DNA from: Croceibacterium mercuriale
GTDB taxonomy: Bacteria > Pseudomonadota > Alphaproteobacteria > Sphingomonadales > Sphingomonadaceae
DNA: 64,000 nt
Reading direction: 5' to 3'
Assembly: GCF_000802385.1 (NCBI RefSeq)
Contig: NZ_JTDN01000004.1
Span: 25,369 to 89,368 of the forward strand
The notes beneath the pieces were generated by a model that had not been told where the DNA came from, searched no databases, and saw only the letters and a program-made list of their open reading frames with translations. Numbering within the stretch: position 1 is the stretch's first letter; each line of letters opens with the position of its first letter. The position numbers and the translations under genes were made by a program. Positions 44,247 through 51,726 of this stretch are shown here, piece by piece.

Positions 44247-45332
44247 ATGAACCCGGGTTCTGGCCTGCAACGCGTCGGAATGCGTCAACCGGACGACCGA
44301 TCGGCCCCGTGCGAACGGGAGGATGAGTCCTGCATGGCGGGGATGCTGGCGGCCGTGCGTTCGGAACTCGGTGCGGATGGTCTGCAGGTCATCTGGTACA
44401 ACGCCCCGGGCGATGGGGTGGTGCTGTTCGCCGCCGGGATCGAGCATGCCGACCTATCCGATTGGGTCGGCATGAGCGACCTTGCCATCAAGCTGGCCGA
44501 GTTTCCTGCCACAGGGTCCCGGGTTCGGGAGGGCGCCTGTCCGCGCGGTTGCCTGATGACGCTCGCCATCCCGTTGTCGGAAGGCATAGTGACGGTGACC
44601 GGCATGTTCCTCCGTGCCAATGAAGCAGCGCGACGCGCCAGCACCCAGACCTTGCTGCGCTTGGAGTCGTTCCTGCGCCCGTTCCTGGAATTGTGGGCCG
44701 TCACCCGCGCCAGTTCCGCGCATCATGCCGGCCTGGCTGCGGCGATCGACCATTGTGATGTCGCCACGCTGATCCTTGATCGTCGGGGCGGGGTCATCTT
44801 TGCCAACAGTGCTTGCGAAGCGATGCTGAGAAGCAAGGACGGCATTGCCGTGCGCGGCGGCAAGCTGTGCGGATCCACGCTGTCGGACACGCTGCGCGTG
44901 CAGGCGGCGATAGAGCATGTGCTGGGGTCGCCGGATGCCGGACAGGCTCGCCCCATAGTGGCGATGCGGCGTGCTAAGCGTCGTCCGCTGATGGCGACCA
45001 TCATGCCCGCATTCACGGCTGAGGACGAGATCCGGGCCGAGGTGGTTGTCGCCTATCTGTTCGACCCGGAGCAGGACCTCACGGTCCTGGTGGAGCCTGC
45101 GTGCAGATATTACGGTCTTTCAACCAGCGAGACGCGCCTGACCTGTCGTCTGGCTGCCGGCGACTCGCTGGCGGAGGCTGCCGTGTCGTTGGGTGTGCGC
45201 GAGCAGACGGCGCGATCGTGTCTGAAGCAGATCTTTCTGAAGACCGAAACGAACCGTCAGGCGGAGCTTGTATCCTTGATGGTAAAGAGCGCTGTTCGTG
45301 TGACGGGCGTCGGCAAAGTACAGGTATTTTAA
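44247..45332 (+). CDS. LuxR-type (GerE HTH) transcriptional regulator
   Basis: The product has 361 residues. I chose ATG 44247 over GTG 44232 because GGAGAG lies 6 nt upstream of it. The middle contains a PAS-like stretch (ATLILDRRGGVIFANSACEAML, split about 170-190). The C-terminus is a LuxR HTH: LSTSETRLTCRLAAGDSLAE and SLGVREQTARSCLKQIF (about 295-345). There is no receiver domain and no acyl-homoserine lactone synthase nearby, so it is an orphan regulator sensing an unknown cue. Its gene ends 168 bp before the repeat-subunit gene of the amyloid-like cluster, the obvious candidate target. Confidence 0.85.
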   Translation: MNPGSGLQRVGMRQPDDRSAPCEREDESCMAGMLAAVRSELGADGLQVIWYNAPGDGVVLFAAGIEHADLSDWVGMSDLAIKLAEFPATGSRVREGACPRGCLMTLAIPLSEGIVTVTGMFLRANEAARRASTQTLLRLESFLRPFLELWAVTRASSAHHAGLAAAIDHCDVATLILDRRGGVIFANSACEAMLRSKDGIAVRGGKLCGSTLSDTLRVQAAIEHVLGSPDAGQARPIVAMRRAKRRPLMATIMPAFTAEDEIRAEVVVAYLFDPEQDLTVLVEPACRYYGLSTSETRLTCRLAAGDSLAEAAVSLGVREQTARSCLKQIFLKTETNRQAELVSLMVKSAVRVTGVGKVQVF

Positions 45333-45349
45333 TAAGCTGAAACAGCGTT

Positions 45350-45366
45350 ACCCCCAAATGAGGGGT
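45350..45366. promoter_or_regulatory. ACCCC-N7-GGGGT dyad upstream of the repeat-subunit gene
   Basis: ACCCC (45350-45354) and GGGGT (45362-45366) flank CAAATGA, 135 bp before ATG 45501 and 18 bp after the LuxR-type stop codon. It could be an operator for the adjacent LuxR-type protein or a short terminator. No T-run follows, which favours an operator. Confidence 0.4.
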
Positions 45367-45500
45367 GTAAAGGCCGCTGGTTTGCGGGGCATGTTCCGGG
45401 TAAGACTTGGTTAATTATTACGGCTGTGCCGAAAAGTGGCGCCGTCCTGCACCTGTTCAACAAGGGGCAAGCGGGGCGACAAACCGATGGGAGATCCGAG

Positions 45501-47060
45501 ATGAAACTGCATCTGCTTTCCACCTGCTCCGCCGCAGCGCTGCTATTCGCCCTTCCCGCAATGGCGCAGGACGCCAACGGCGACAGCAATGCCGGTGGCA
45601 GTGCCGCGAACAATGGCTCGTCCTCGATGAGTGACGCATCCAACCAGGGCAATGACTACTCGACCAGCGATGCCTCGAACCAAGGCAACGATTACTCGAC
45701 GAGCGATGCGTCCAATCAGGGTAACGACTACTCGACCAGCGATGCTTCGAACCAGGGCAATGACTCTTCGACCACGACGAGCGACGCCTCCAATCAGGGC
45801 AACGACTCTTCGACCACAACGACCGACGCTTCGAACCAGGGCAACGACTACTCGACGAGCGACGCGTCCAACCAGGGTAACGACTACTCGACCAGCGACG
45901 CCTCCAATCAGGGTAACGACTCTTCGACCACAACGACCGACGCTTCGAACCAGGGCAACGACTACTCGACGAGCGACGCGTCCAACCAGGGTAACGACTA
46001 CTCGACCAGCGATGCCTCCAATCAAGGTAACGACTATTCGACAAGTGATGCTTCCAACCAGGGCAATGATTACTCGACCACAATGACCGACTCGAACGAT
46101 GACAATTCGACGGTCGCAGACTCCGGCAATGACAGTTCCACCTCGGCGACCGGCGGGCTGGTGGCGGCCAATGGCGGCAGCACGGTGACGGACAACAGTG
46201 ACAATTCCACGCAGACGATCGACGTCGCCCTGACGGACAGCGCCAACAACTCCTCCACCAACGACAGCAACAACGACAACTCGACCGATAGCGCAGCCAA
46301 TGGCGGCCGCTTCGCCGCCAATGGTGGCAGCACGGTGACCGACAACAGCGACAATTCCATGAGCTGGGCGGATTCGAACAACGACAATTCGGATAATAGC
46401 GACAATTCCGACCGCTCCACTGCCGTCGCGGATTCGTACAACGACAACAGCGACAACAGCGATAATTCCGATAACTCGGTCAGCCTGGCTGACTCGCAGA
46501 ACGACAACTCGGACCGTTCGACGAACCTCGCCGATTCCCAGAACGACAATTCGGACAGGTCAACGAACCTCGCCGACTCGCAGAATGACAATTCGGACAA
46601 TTCGACGAACCTCGCCGACTCCCAGAACGACAACTCCGATAATTCGGTGAGCCTGGCCGACTCGCAGAACGACAATTCGGACAATTCGACGAACCTCGCC
46701 GACTCCCAGAATGACAATTCCGACAATTCGGTACGGGTGGCCGACAGCTACAACCAGGACAACTCGGTGATGTCCGCCAGCTCGGCCAGCAGCAGCAATG
46801 GTGGTGCGAGCAACAGCAACATGTTTGGCGATGGCGCGCTGGTCGCCTCGGCGACGCTGTCCAGCTACGTCACTGGCGTCAGCGTGACCTTCGAAGGCTC
46901 GCGTGACACCGGCGCGGGGACGGACAACTCGCTGTCGAACACCGGCGGCTCGTTCCAGAACTTCGCCGGCATGCAGGCGCTGAACCAGAACACCGGCGTC
47001 GGCGCATCGCAGAGCGCGAGTGTCAGCGTGGCCGCTTCGGTTGGTGACGTGACCTTCTGA
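45501..47060 (+). CDS. Repetitive exported protein, FapC-like amyloid subunit candidate
   Basis: The product has 519 residues. ATG 45501 is chosen over an upstream GTG because GGGAG precedes it and it opens a Sec signal peptide (LLFALPAMAQ|DANG, residue 23). Residues about 44-194 are twelve copies of DASNQGND with YST or SSTTTT spacers. Two AANGGSTVTDNSDNS blocks follow (about 221 and 272), then six copies of LADSQNDNSD (about 327-413). The composition is almost only Asn, Ser, Asp, Thr, Gln and Gly. The C-terminus carries FQNFAGMQALNQNTG, shared with the next gene. The neighbours encode a C39-like peptidase and a coiled-coil barrel, as in fap operons, so it is probably the exported amyloid fibre subunit. 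Confidence 0.72.
   Translation: MKLHLLSTCSAAALLFALPAMAQDANGDSNAGGSAANNGSSSMSDASNQGNDYSTSDASNQGNDYSTSDASNQGNDYSTSDASNQGNDSSTTTSDASNQGNDSSTTTTDASNQGNDYSTSDASNQGNDYSTSDASNQGNDSSTTTTDASNQGNDYSTSDASNQGNDYSTSDASNQGNDYSTSDASNQGNDYSTTMTDSNDDNSTVADSGNDSSTSATGGLVAANGGSTVTDNSDNSTQTIDVALTDSANNSSTNDSNNDNSTDSAANGGRFAANGGSTVTDNSDNSMSWADSNNDNSDNSDNSDRSTAVADSYNDNSDNSDNSDNSVSLADSQNDNSDRSTNLADSQNDNSDRSTNLADSQNDNSDNSTNLADSQNDNSDNSVSLADSQNDNSDNSTNLADSQNDNSDNSVRVADSYNQDNSVMSASSASSSNGGASNSNMFGDGALVASATLSSYVTGVSVTFEGSRDTGAGTDNSLSNTGGSFQNFAGMQALNQNTGVGASQSASVSVAASVGDVTF
45630..46083 (+). repeat. Coding tandem repeat, 12 x DASNQGND units
   Basis: The unit is mostly 36 bp (SDASNQGNDYST), with 42-45 bp variants carrying SSTTTT. 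Copies differ mainly at synonymous positions, so the protein sequence is under selection. The copy number is likely to vary between strains. Confidence 0.9.
46480..46740 (+). repeat. Coding tandem repeat, 6 x LADSQNDNSD units
   Basis: The unit is 42 bp (NLADSQNDNSDNST, with RST or SVS variants). It follows a looser DNSDNS-rich stretch that starts at about 46380. Confidence 0.88.
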
Positions 47061-47069
47061 TACTTGCCT

Positions 47070-47101
47070 GGCCGGCGCGGCAATGCTGCGCCGGCCTTTT
47101 T
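47070..47101 (+). terminator. Strong intrinsic terminator/attenuator inside the amyloid-like operon
   Basis: GGCCGGCGC (47070-47078) and GCGCCGGCC (47088-47096) pair perfectly. The stem can extend by three more pairs (one G-U) to a 3-nt loop, and five T follow (47097-47101). It lies 10 bp after the subunit stop and 18 bp before the next ATG. Partial readthrough would give much more subunit than export machinery. Confidence 0.75.
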
Positions 47102-47118
47102 CTCACGGGAGAGTGTTC

Positions 47119-47505
47119 ATGCAACAGCCTCTGACAATCGGCCTGTGCGCGTTGATCCTGACGGCGGCAACGCCATTGACAGGCGCCGCGCGCGAAGCTG
47201 CACCGACGCTTCCGGATGTCGCAACCTCCGCCGCGGCTCCGCCCTTCGCATCGGAACGGCTGGCCGACAGCAGCTTGGGACAGGTCGCCGGGCGGGAGGA
47301 TGTAGGCCAGGTTTCGCGTGCCGAGCAGGTCGCCGGCGTGTCGCGCAACACGGTCGGCGACAATGTCACCACCGGCGAGGCTCGGATCGATGGCAATGCC
47401 TTCCAGAACATGTCCGGCCTGTCGATTCTGAGCGTTAACACCGGCAACAATGTCGCGATGAATGCGGCGATGAACGTCAACGTCTCGATCCAGCAGGGCC
47501 CATGA
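47119..47505 (+). CDS. Small exported protein with Fap-like C-terminal motif
   Basis: The product has 128 residues. ATG 47119 follows GGGAGAG. A Sec signal (LCALILTAATPLTGA|AR) precedes an Ala/Pro-rich segment. The C-terminal half contains FQNMSGLSILSVNTG, which aligns residue by residue with FQNFAGMQALNQNTG of the repeat protein, followed by an alternating Val/Asn pattern (MNVNVSI). It overlaps the C39-like gene by 4 bp (ATGA). By analogy with fap operons it could be the minor nucleating subunit (FapB-like) or an assembly factor. That role is inferred from motif and position. Confidence 0.68.
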   Translation: MQQPLTIGLCALILTAATPLTGAAREAAPTLPDVATSAAAPPFASERLADSSLGQVAGREDVGQVSRAEQVAGVSRNTVGDNVTTGEARIDGNAFQNMSGLSILSVNTGNNVAMNAAMNVNVSIQQGP

Positions 47506-48209
47506 TCCGCGGTGCCGCAATCATGATCCTGCCGTTGCTGGCCCTGGCCGGCTGCGCCAGCGAAGTCCGCGATCGATCGCGCTTTGTCGTCTCCGGATCA
47601 CCGGTAGGCGACTTCGTGCTGCCGGTGACGTCCGTGGAGACGCAGCGCTTCACGGGCGTGATCCGGCAGCGCTTCGATTTCAGCTGCGGTTCGGCCGCGC
47701 TGGCGACACTGCTGCGCTATCACTACGATTTCGACGTGGAGGAGGAGCGTGCGTTTCGCGGCATGTGGGCGCGCGGCGACCGTGAGCAGATCCGGCGGGT
47801 CGGCTTCTCCCTGCTGGACATGAAAAGATGGCTGGCCTCGCGCGGTATCGATGCCGACGGCTATCAGGTGACACTGGACCAGATCGCCGACACGGCCATC
47901 CCCGGCATCGCCCTGATCGCGGTCAAGAATTACCGGCACTTCGTTGTCGTGAAAGGGGTGCGGGAGCAGGAGGTGCTGCTTGGCGATCCCTCGCTCGGCA
48001 TCACGGTGATGTCGCGCACGGATTTCGCACGCGCCTGGAACGGCATTTACTTCGTACTTGCGAGCGACCAGCCGCTGGCCCGGACCCGCTTTAACCAGAA
48101 CACTCAATGGAGCGCCTTTGCGCGTGCGCCGATGGGCGGCCGCTTCTCCGACCCGGTCAGCCAGCAGGCGCTGATGCTAACGGCCCCATTCTACGGAGAC
48201 ATCTCATGA
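47502..48209 (+). CDS. C39-peptidase-like lipoprotein, FapD-like
   Basis: The product has 235 residues. The lipobox LALAGC (Cys18) predicts a periplasm-facing lipoprotein. The papain-like C39 fold shows Cys62 in FDFSCGSAALATLL, His146 in NYRHFVVVKG and Asp162 in LLGDPSLG, so the full triad is present. FapD of Pseudomonas is a C39-like protease that processes components of amyloid export, and the position here, after the subunits and before the barrel gene, is the same. No ABC transporter domain is attached, unlike bacteriocin-processing C39 proteins. Start and stop overlap the neighbouring genes by 4 bp, so it is translationally coupled. Confidence 0.82.
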   Translation: MIRGAAIMILPLLALAGCASEVRDRSRFVVSGSPVGDFVLPVTSVETQRFTGVIRQRFDFSCGSAALATLLRYHYDFDVEEERAFRGMWARGDREQIRRVGFSLLDMKRWLASRGIDADGYQVTLDQIADTAIPGIALIAVKNYRHFVVVKGVREQEVLLGDPSLGITVMSRTDFARAWNGIYFVLASDQPLARTRFNQNTQWSAFARAPMGGRFSDPVSQQALMLTAPFYGDIS

Positions 48210-48901
48210 TCGTCGCGCTTCTGCTGAGCCAGGCGGCCATCGCCGCGGCGCCGACCTTCACGCTGCCCGAACTGCCCGATGCCGTGCTGGCGGAGCAGCG
48301 GGGCGGTGTGCGGCTGCCCAGTGGCATCGACCTGGCGCTCACCGTCAACACGCAGACGGCGGTCAATGGCAATGTGGTGCTGCAGACGGTGTTCTCGATC
48401 GTGGACGGCGCCCCCACGGTAACGGTGCTGACGCCGGAGGATGGCCGCACCGTCGCTGCGCCGGTCGCTGGCGCCGGAACAGCGACGGTGGGCGGCGCCG
48501 CCCCGGTCGTGACCTATGATCGGCAGCACGGCTTGCAGGTCACAGGCGCCAATAGCGCGATCCCAGTGCAGTTCGGCAAGGGCACCGCCGCATCCTCCGC
48601 GCCGCTCCAGGGCCTGCAGGCGATCGATCCAACGCGTCCCGTGCGGACCGATGCCGGCACCGTGTCGCAGACCGGCGAGACGGCGGTGCGCTCGGTCGAC
48701 CTTGTGGCGCCCGATCTCACTATCTCGCATCTGGTCGGCAATGCGTTCGGATCGGCCATTGCCAACGCCCGCAACGATGCCACGATCGACACGCAGACCA
48801 CCTTGTCGATCGACCTGCGCAATGCCGGGCCGGACGTGCTCGGTTCGGCCATGCTGCGGGTCGAGGGGGTCGCGCTCGATGCGCTCGGATCTCGGATGTA
48901 G
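48206..48901 (+). CDS. Exported accessory protein, FapE-like by position
   Basis: The product has 231 residues. ATG 48206 overlaps the preceding stop (ATGA). A short signal (MIVALLLSQAAIAA) precedes an all-beta sequence with EQRGGVRLPSGIDLALTVNT and LQTVFSIVDGAPTVTV. It is rich in Thr, Val, Asn and Ala, with no Cys and no enzyme motif. In fap operons the gene between the C39 protein and the barrel is fapE, an exported co-factor of the fibre; the match here is by position and composition. The gap to the barrel gene is 22 bp. Confidence 0.62.
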   Translation: MIVALLLSQAAIAAAPTFTLPELPDAVLAEQRGGVRLPSGIDLALTVNTQTAVNGNVVLQTVFSIVDGAPTVTVLTPEDGRTVAAPVAGAGTATVGGAAPVVTYDRQHGLQVTGANSAIPVQFGKGTAASSAPLQGLQAIDPTRPVRTDAGTVSQTGETAVRSVDLVAPDLTISHLVGNAFGSAIANARNDATIDTQTTLSIDLRNAGPDVLGSAMLRVEGVALDALGSRM

Positions 48902-48923
48902 GCGTCAGAAGACAGGAGAGTTG

Positions 48924-50234
48924 ATGCGTTACAGGGTACTGACCGGGGCTTGCCTGGCCGCGTTGACGATGACGGTTCCGGCGCATGCACAGGATGTTGC
49001 GGCCGATGCGGAACTGCGCCAGCAATTGCTCGGCGCAATCGAGCGGCTGGAGCAGCAGCAGCAGCAGCTCGACCGCCAGGCTGCCGAACTGGCGGAGCTG
49101 CGCAGCCGCATGGAAGGCCAGCCCACCATCACCGGCCCCACACCGGCCCCGCCGGTCGTAGCCGCGCAGGGCGGCGCGCCGGGTGCGCCCGGCGATCCGG
49201 CGGGAATCCAACAGGCGCCCATCCCGCTGGAACGGGTGGGCCAGGCGCCGGAGGATTTCGACCGCTCCATCGAGCTTGCGGTGCTGGACAGCCAGGGCAG
49301 CGTGGTCACCCGAAGGGGGCAGCTCACGGGCGAGATCCAGGCCGACTACGCCCGGGCCGACCGCAGCCGCGCCGTCTTTCGCGGTATTGAGCTGGTCGAA
49401 GCCGTTCTGGTCGGCGTGTTCGACATCAACGAGAATCGGCAGGACGTGCTGACGGCCTCCACTGCCCTACGCTACGGCCTCACCGACCGGCTGGAGATCG
49501 GCGCGCGCCTGCCCTTCGTCTACCGCTCCGACACGTCGATCGTCGCGCCCGTTGCCGGCAGCACGAACAATGACATGGCCGCGACCATCGACAGTTCGGT
49601 CAAGGGCGCGAATATCGGCGACCTGGAACTGACCGCGCGGTACCAGCTGCTGGATGGGCGCAACGGGCGGCCGTACATCATCGGCAACGTGCAAGGCGTG
49701 TTCCCGACCGGAACCGATCCGTTCGCCATCCCGCGTGACGAGTTCGGGCGGTCGCTGCGGGCATCGACCGGCGCCGGTTTCTACGGCATCTCCCCCAGTT
49801 TCACGGCCATACTGCCGACCGATCCGGTCGTCCTGTTCGGCACGCTGGGCTACACGTTCAATCTGGGCAAGAACGTGAACACGCGTATTCCGCCGGTCAA
49901 CATCACCTATGTCGATCCCGGCGACGCAATCTCGGCCTCGGCCGGAATCGGGATCTCGTTCAACCAGCGGACCACGCTCAACCTGGGATACGCGCATAGC
50001 TGGGCCTTTGGTACGCTCACCCGCACCTCCCTGATGGAGCCGACACCCGAATGGTCGGACATGCGCGAGACGACTTCGCGCGACCTGCAGATCGGCCGAC
50101 TCTTGTTCGGCGTGACCTATCGCGTGAGCGACCGCGCGAGCCTCAACTGGTCGGTGGAGCTTGGTGCGACCGAAGATGCAACCGACCTGCGCACGGTGTT
50201 GCGTGTTCCAATCGTGCTGCTGACCGGCAGCTAG
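48924..50234 (+). CDS. Outer-membrane barrel with N-terminal coiled coil, FapF-like
   Basis: The product has 436 residues. ATG 48924 has CAGGAGAG upstream; a longer frame from 48516 is an overlap with the previous gene. Signal peptide ends VPAHAQ|D (about residue 23). Residues about 28-62 are a Gln/Leu coiled coil (LGAIERLEQQQQQLDRQAAE). A Pro/Gly/Ala linker follows, then from about 130 alternating amphipathic strands (LRYGLTDRLEIGARLPFVYR, GFYGISPSFTAILP). FapF is a trimeric barrel whose coiled coil plugs the pore and which secretes amyloid subunits. The architecture matches. The last gene of the cluster. Confidence 0.78.
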   Translation: MRYRVLTGACLAALTMTVPAHAQDVAADAELRQQLLGAIERLEQQQQQLDRQAAELAELRSRMEGQPTITGPTPAPPVVAAQGGAPGAPGDPAGIQQAPIPLERVGQAPEDFDRSIELAVLDSQGSVVTRRGQLTGEIQADYARADRSRAVFRGIELVEAVLVGVFDINENRQDVLTASTALRYGLTDRLEIGARLPFVYRSDTSIVAPVAGSTNNDMAATIDSSVKGANIGDLELTARYQLLDGRNGRPYIIGNVQGVFPTGTDPFAIPRDEFGRSLRASTGAGFYGISPSFTAILPTDPVVLFGTLGYTFNLGKNVNTRIPPVNITYVDPGDAISASAGIGISFNQRTTLNLGYAHSWAFGTLTRTSLMEPTPEWSDMRETTSRDLQIGRLLFGVTYRVSDRASLNWSVELGATEDATDLRTVLRVPIVLLTGS

Positions 50235-50475
50235 GTACGGCACATGACTCGGCGACTTCTCGCCTTGGACAATCCGCTCGAAGATGTGACGATGTTTTGT
50301 TGAACCCCGCCTTGCGTCCGCTATGTGGCATGACCGGCAAGACCGCTTCTTGATAGTGCGACCCCAAAGTGGCCACTGAGCGAAGCTTCGTCGCTTCCCG
50401 ATAACCGCCATTCGTTCAAGTGACTGGGCTACCGCTTTTGGTGCGGCTGATCGGTTGCCAGAATTCGTGGGGTGG

Positions 50476-50843
50476 TTATCGAACATACTGCCAACCGTCG
50501 GCTCCGAACAAGAACGTGATGGCGATCGCCGCAAAGCCATAGGCAAGAAGAACGGAATAGAGGGCAATCCAGAGTCCAAGAGATCGGCTTGCTGATCCTT
50601 ATCGGCTGATCGACGAATATGGCGACCGTAGACAAATAGAGCTGCATACAGTATTGCTAGTACGGCGATGATGTAATCTCCTTCATCTGCAACTGCCATG
50701 ATCGGGAGCGTAACAAGCGCAGAGATCGCTACGTAAGAACGGGCGCCATAGACTCCCGATACGATGGTCCGTGTCTCGACGGCATTACGCCTAAGCTGCT
50801 GCTGAGAGGGGCTTTGCTGCTCGTTAATCGGGACAGGATGCAT
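50476..50843 (-). pseudogene. Frameshifted small membrane-protein gene
   Basis: On the minus strand one frame encodes MHPVPINEQQ... then membrane helices (YVAISALVTLPIMAV, IIAVLAILYAALFVYG) and loses sense after RRSADKDQQ. From about 50590 another frame takes over with LGLWIALYSVLLAYGFAAIA and ends GWQYVR at a TAA (complement of 50476-50478). A single-base frameshift near 50575-50610 explains both. The start could also lie at 50960. Family unknown; sequencing error not excluded. Confidence 0.55.
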
Positions 50844-51726
50844 CACGCCACGTATGTCCACAACGGGGCGCGAGCTGCCCGGCAGCTTCGCGGCGGCGGC
50901 GACACCATTCGGTATATTCACAGCACCCTTCTCGCGTCCGCAATCCGGCCGCTCGTTCATCTCGGTTTGTGCGGCAGCTTCCCCCCGAAGTTCTCATCGA
51001 GGTGACGGGCGGGTAGTCGCGCGTGGTAGCCACGCTCGATCCGTTCACTTTGTTGCCATGATGATCAAGGCCTGCGCCCCCCTATTCGGAGGTTGCCCGT
51101 GACAACTATGCCGAAGGATGGCGCAGCAAGGCCCCGGCCTGATCGAGCTTCTCGTCCCGAGGACGCGGCAACAGGAAGGCAGGGCCCGCGCGGTTCTGCC
51201 TTTCTGCATTTCGCCGCAACCGCGCTTGGCAAGCTGGCCCGTTCTCGCTTCGCTTGCGTTGTGAGCGGCCCGCATCTGCCGGCCCGCCAATAACACACGA
51301 CAGTTCAAACATGGCCATTCGCGTCCGCACTGCCGCCATCTGCTGACCGAAATCGCGAAAAGAGCCATATACGCCCACCCTAATCAGGGCGTTTCGTCCC
51401 GGCCAACAACTTTCGACTTAGGGAAGCAATAAACGAGTAATCGCACAATGTAGCGGAGTTACCTCTTCGCCGTGTCACCAGCAGCGTGGCCTAATGCTCA
51501 ATGATTATCGTCAGAATGACAAAGAGCGCTCAGAACATAAGATGGCAAGGTGAAGTTTACAGCCAAGCTATCGAGAAAACTGATAGCGAAGTATTTACCC
51601 CTTCCATAGAGCTAGGCTGATCATGGGTTCTATGGCGGCTAGGTACTTGGCGCATTTTTTCCTAACCTATTTTACAGCTGGTAAGGCCAATCTCTCCCGG
51701 TTAGGGCGGAGGAAAGGAGATCTTGG
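50844..51726. other. Long intergenic region with no supported gene
   Basis: No frame in this 0.9 kb combines a ribosome binding site with protein-like composition. Short frames at 50814-51005, 50854-51102 and 51093-51293 look random. The last 300 bp are AT-richer than the rest and probably hold the promoter of the GH2 gene, whose ribosome binding site AAGGAGA is at about 51714-51720. Confidence 0.5.

Noticed and set aside
45630..46083. Regular tandem repeats resembling a CRISPR array
   Set aside because: Repeats are direct, contiguous, in frame and encode DASNQGND units. There are no unique spacers and no cas genes.
45501..50234. Classical curli (csg) operon
   Set aside because: No curlin repeats of the SxxxxxNQxxxxN type and no CsgG/CsgE/CsgF-like genes are next to it. 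The C39-like protein and coiled-coil barrel fit the Fap type better.
50814..51378. Several short frames upstream of the GH2 gene
   Set aside because: They overlap each other on both strands, without ribosome binding sites or recognisable sequence.
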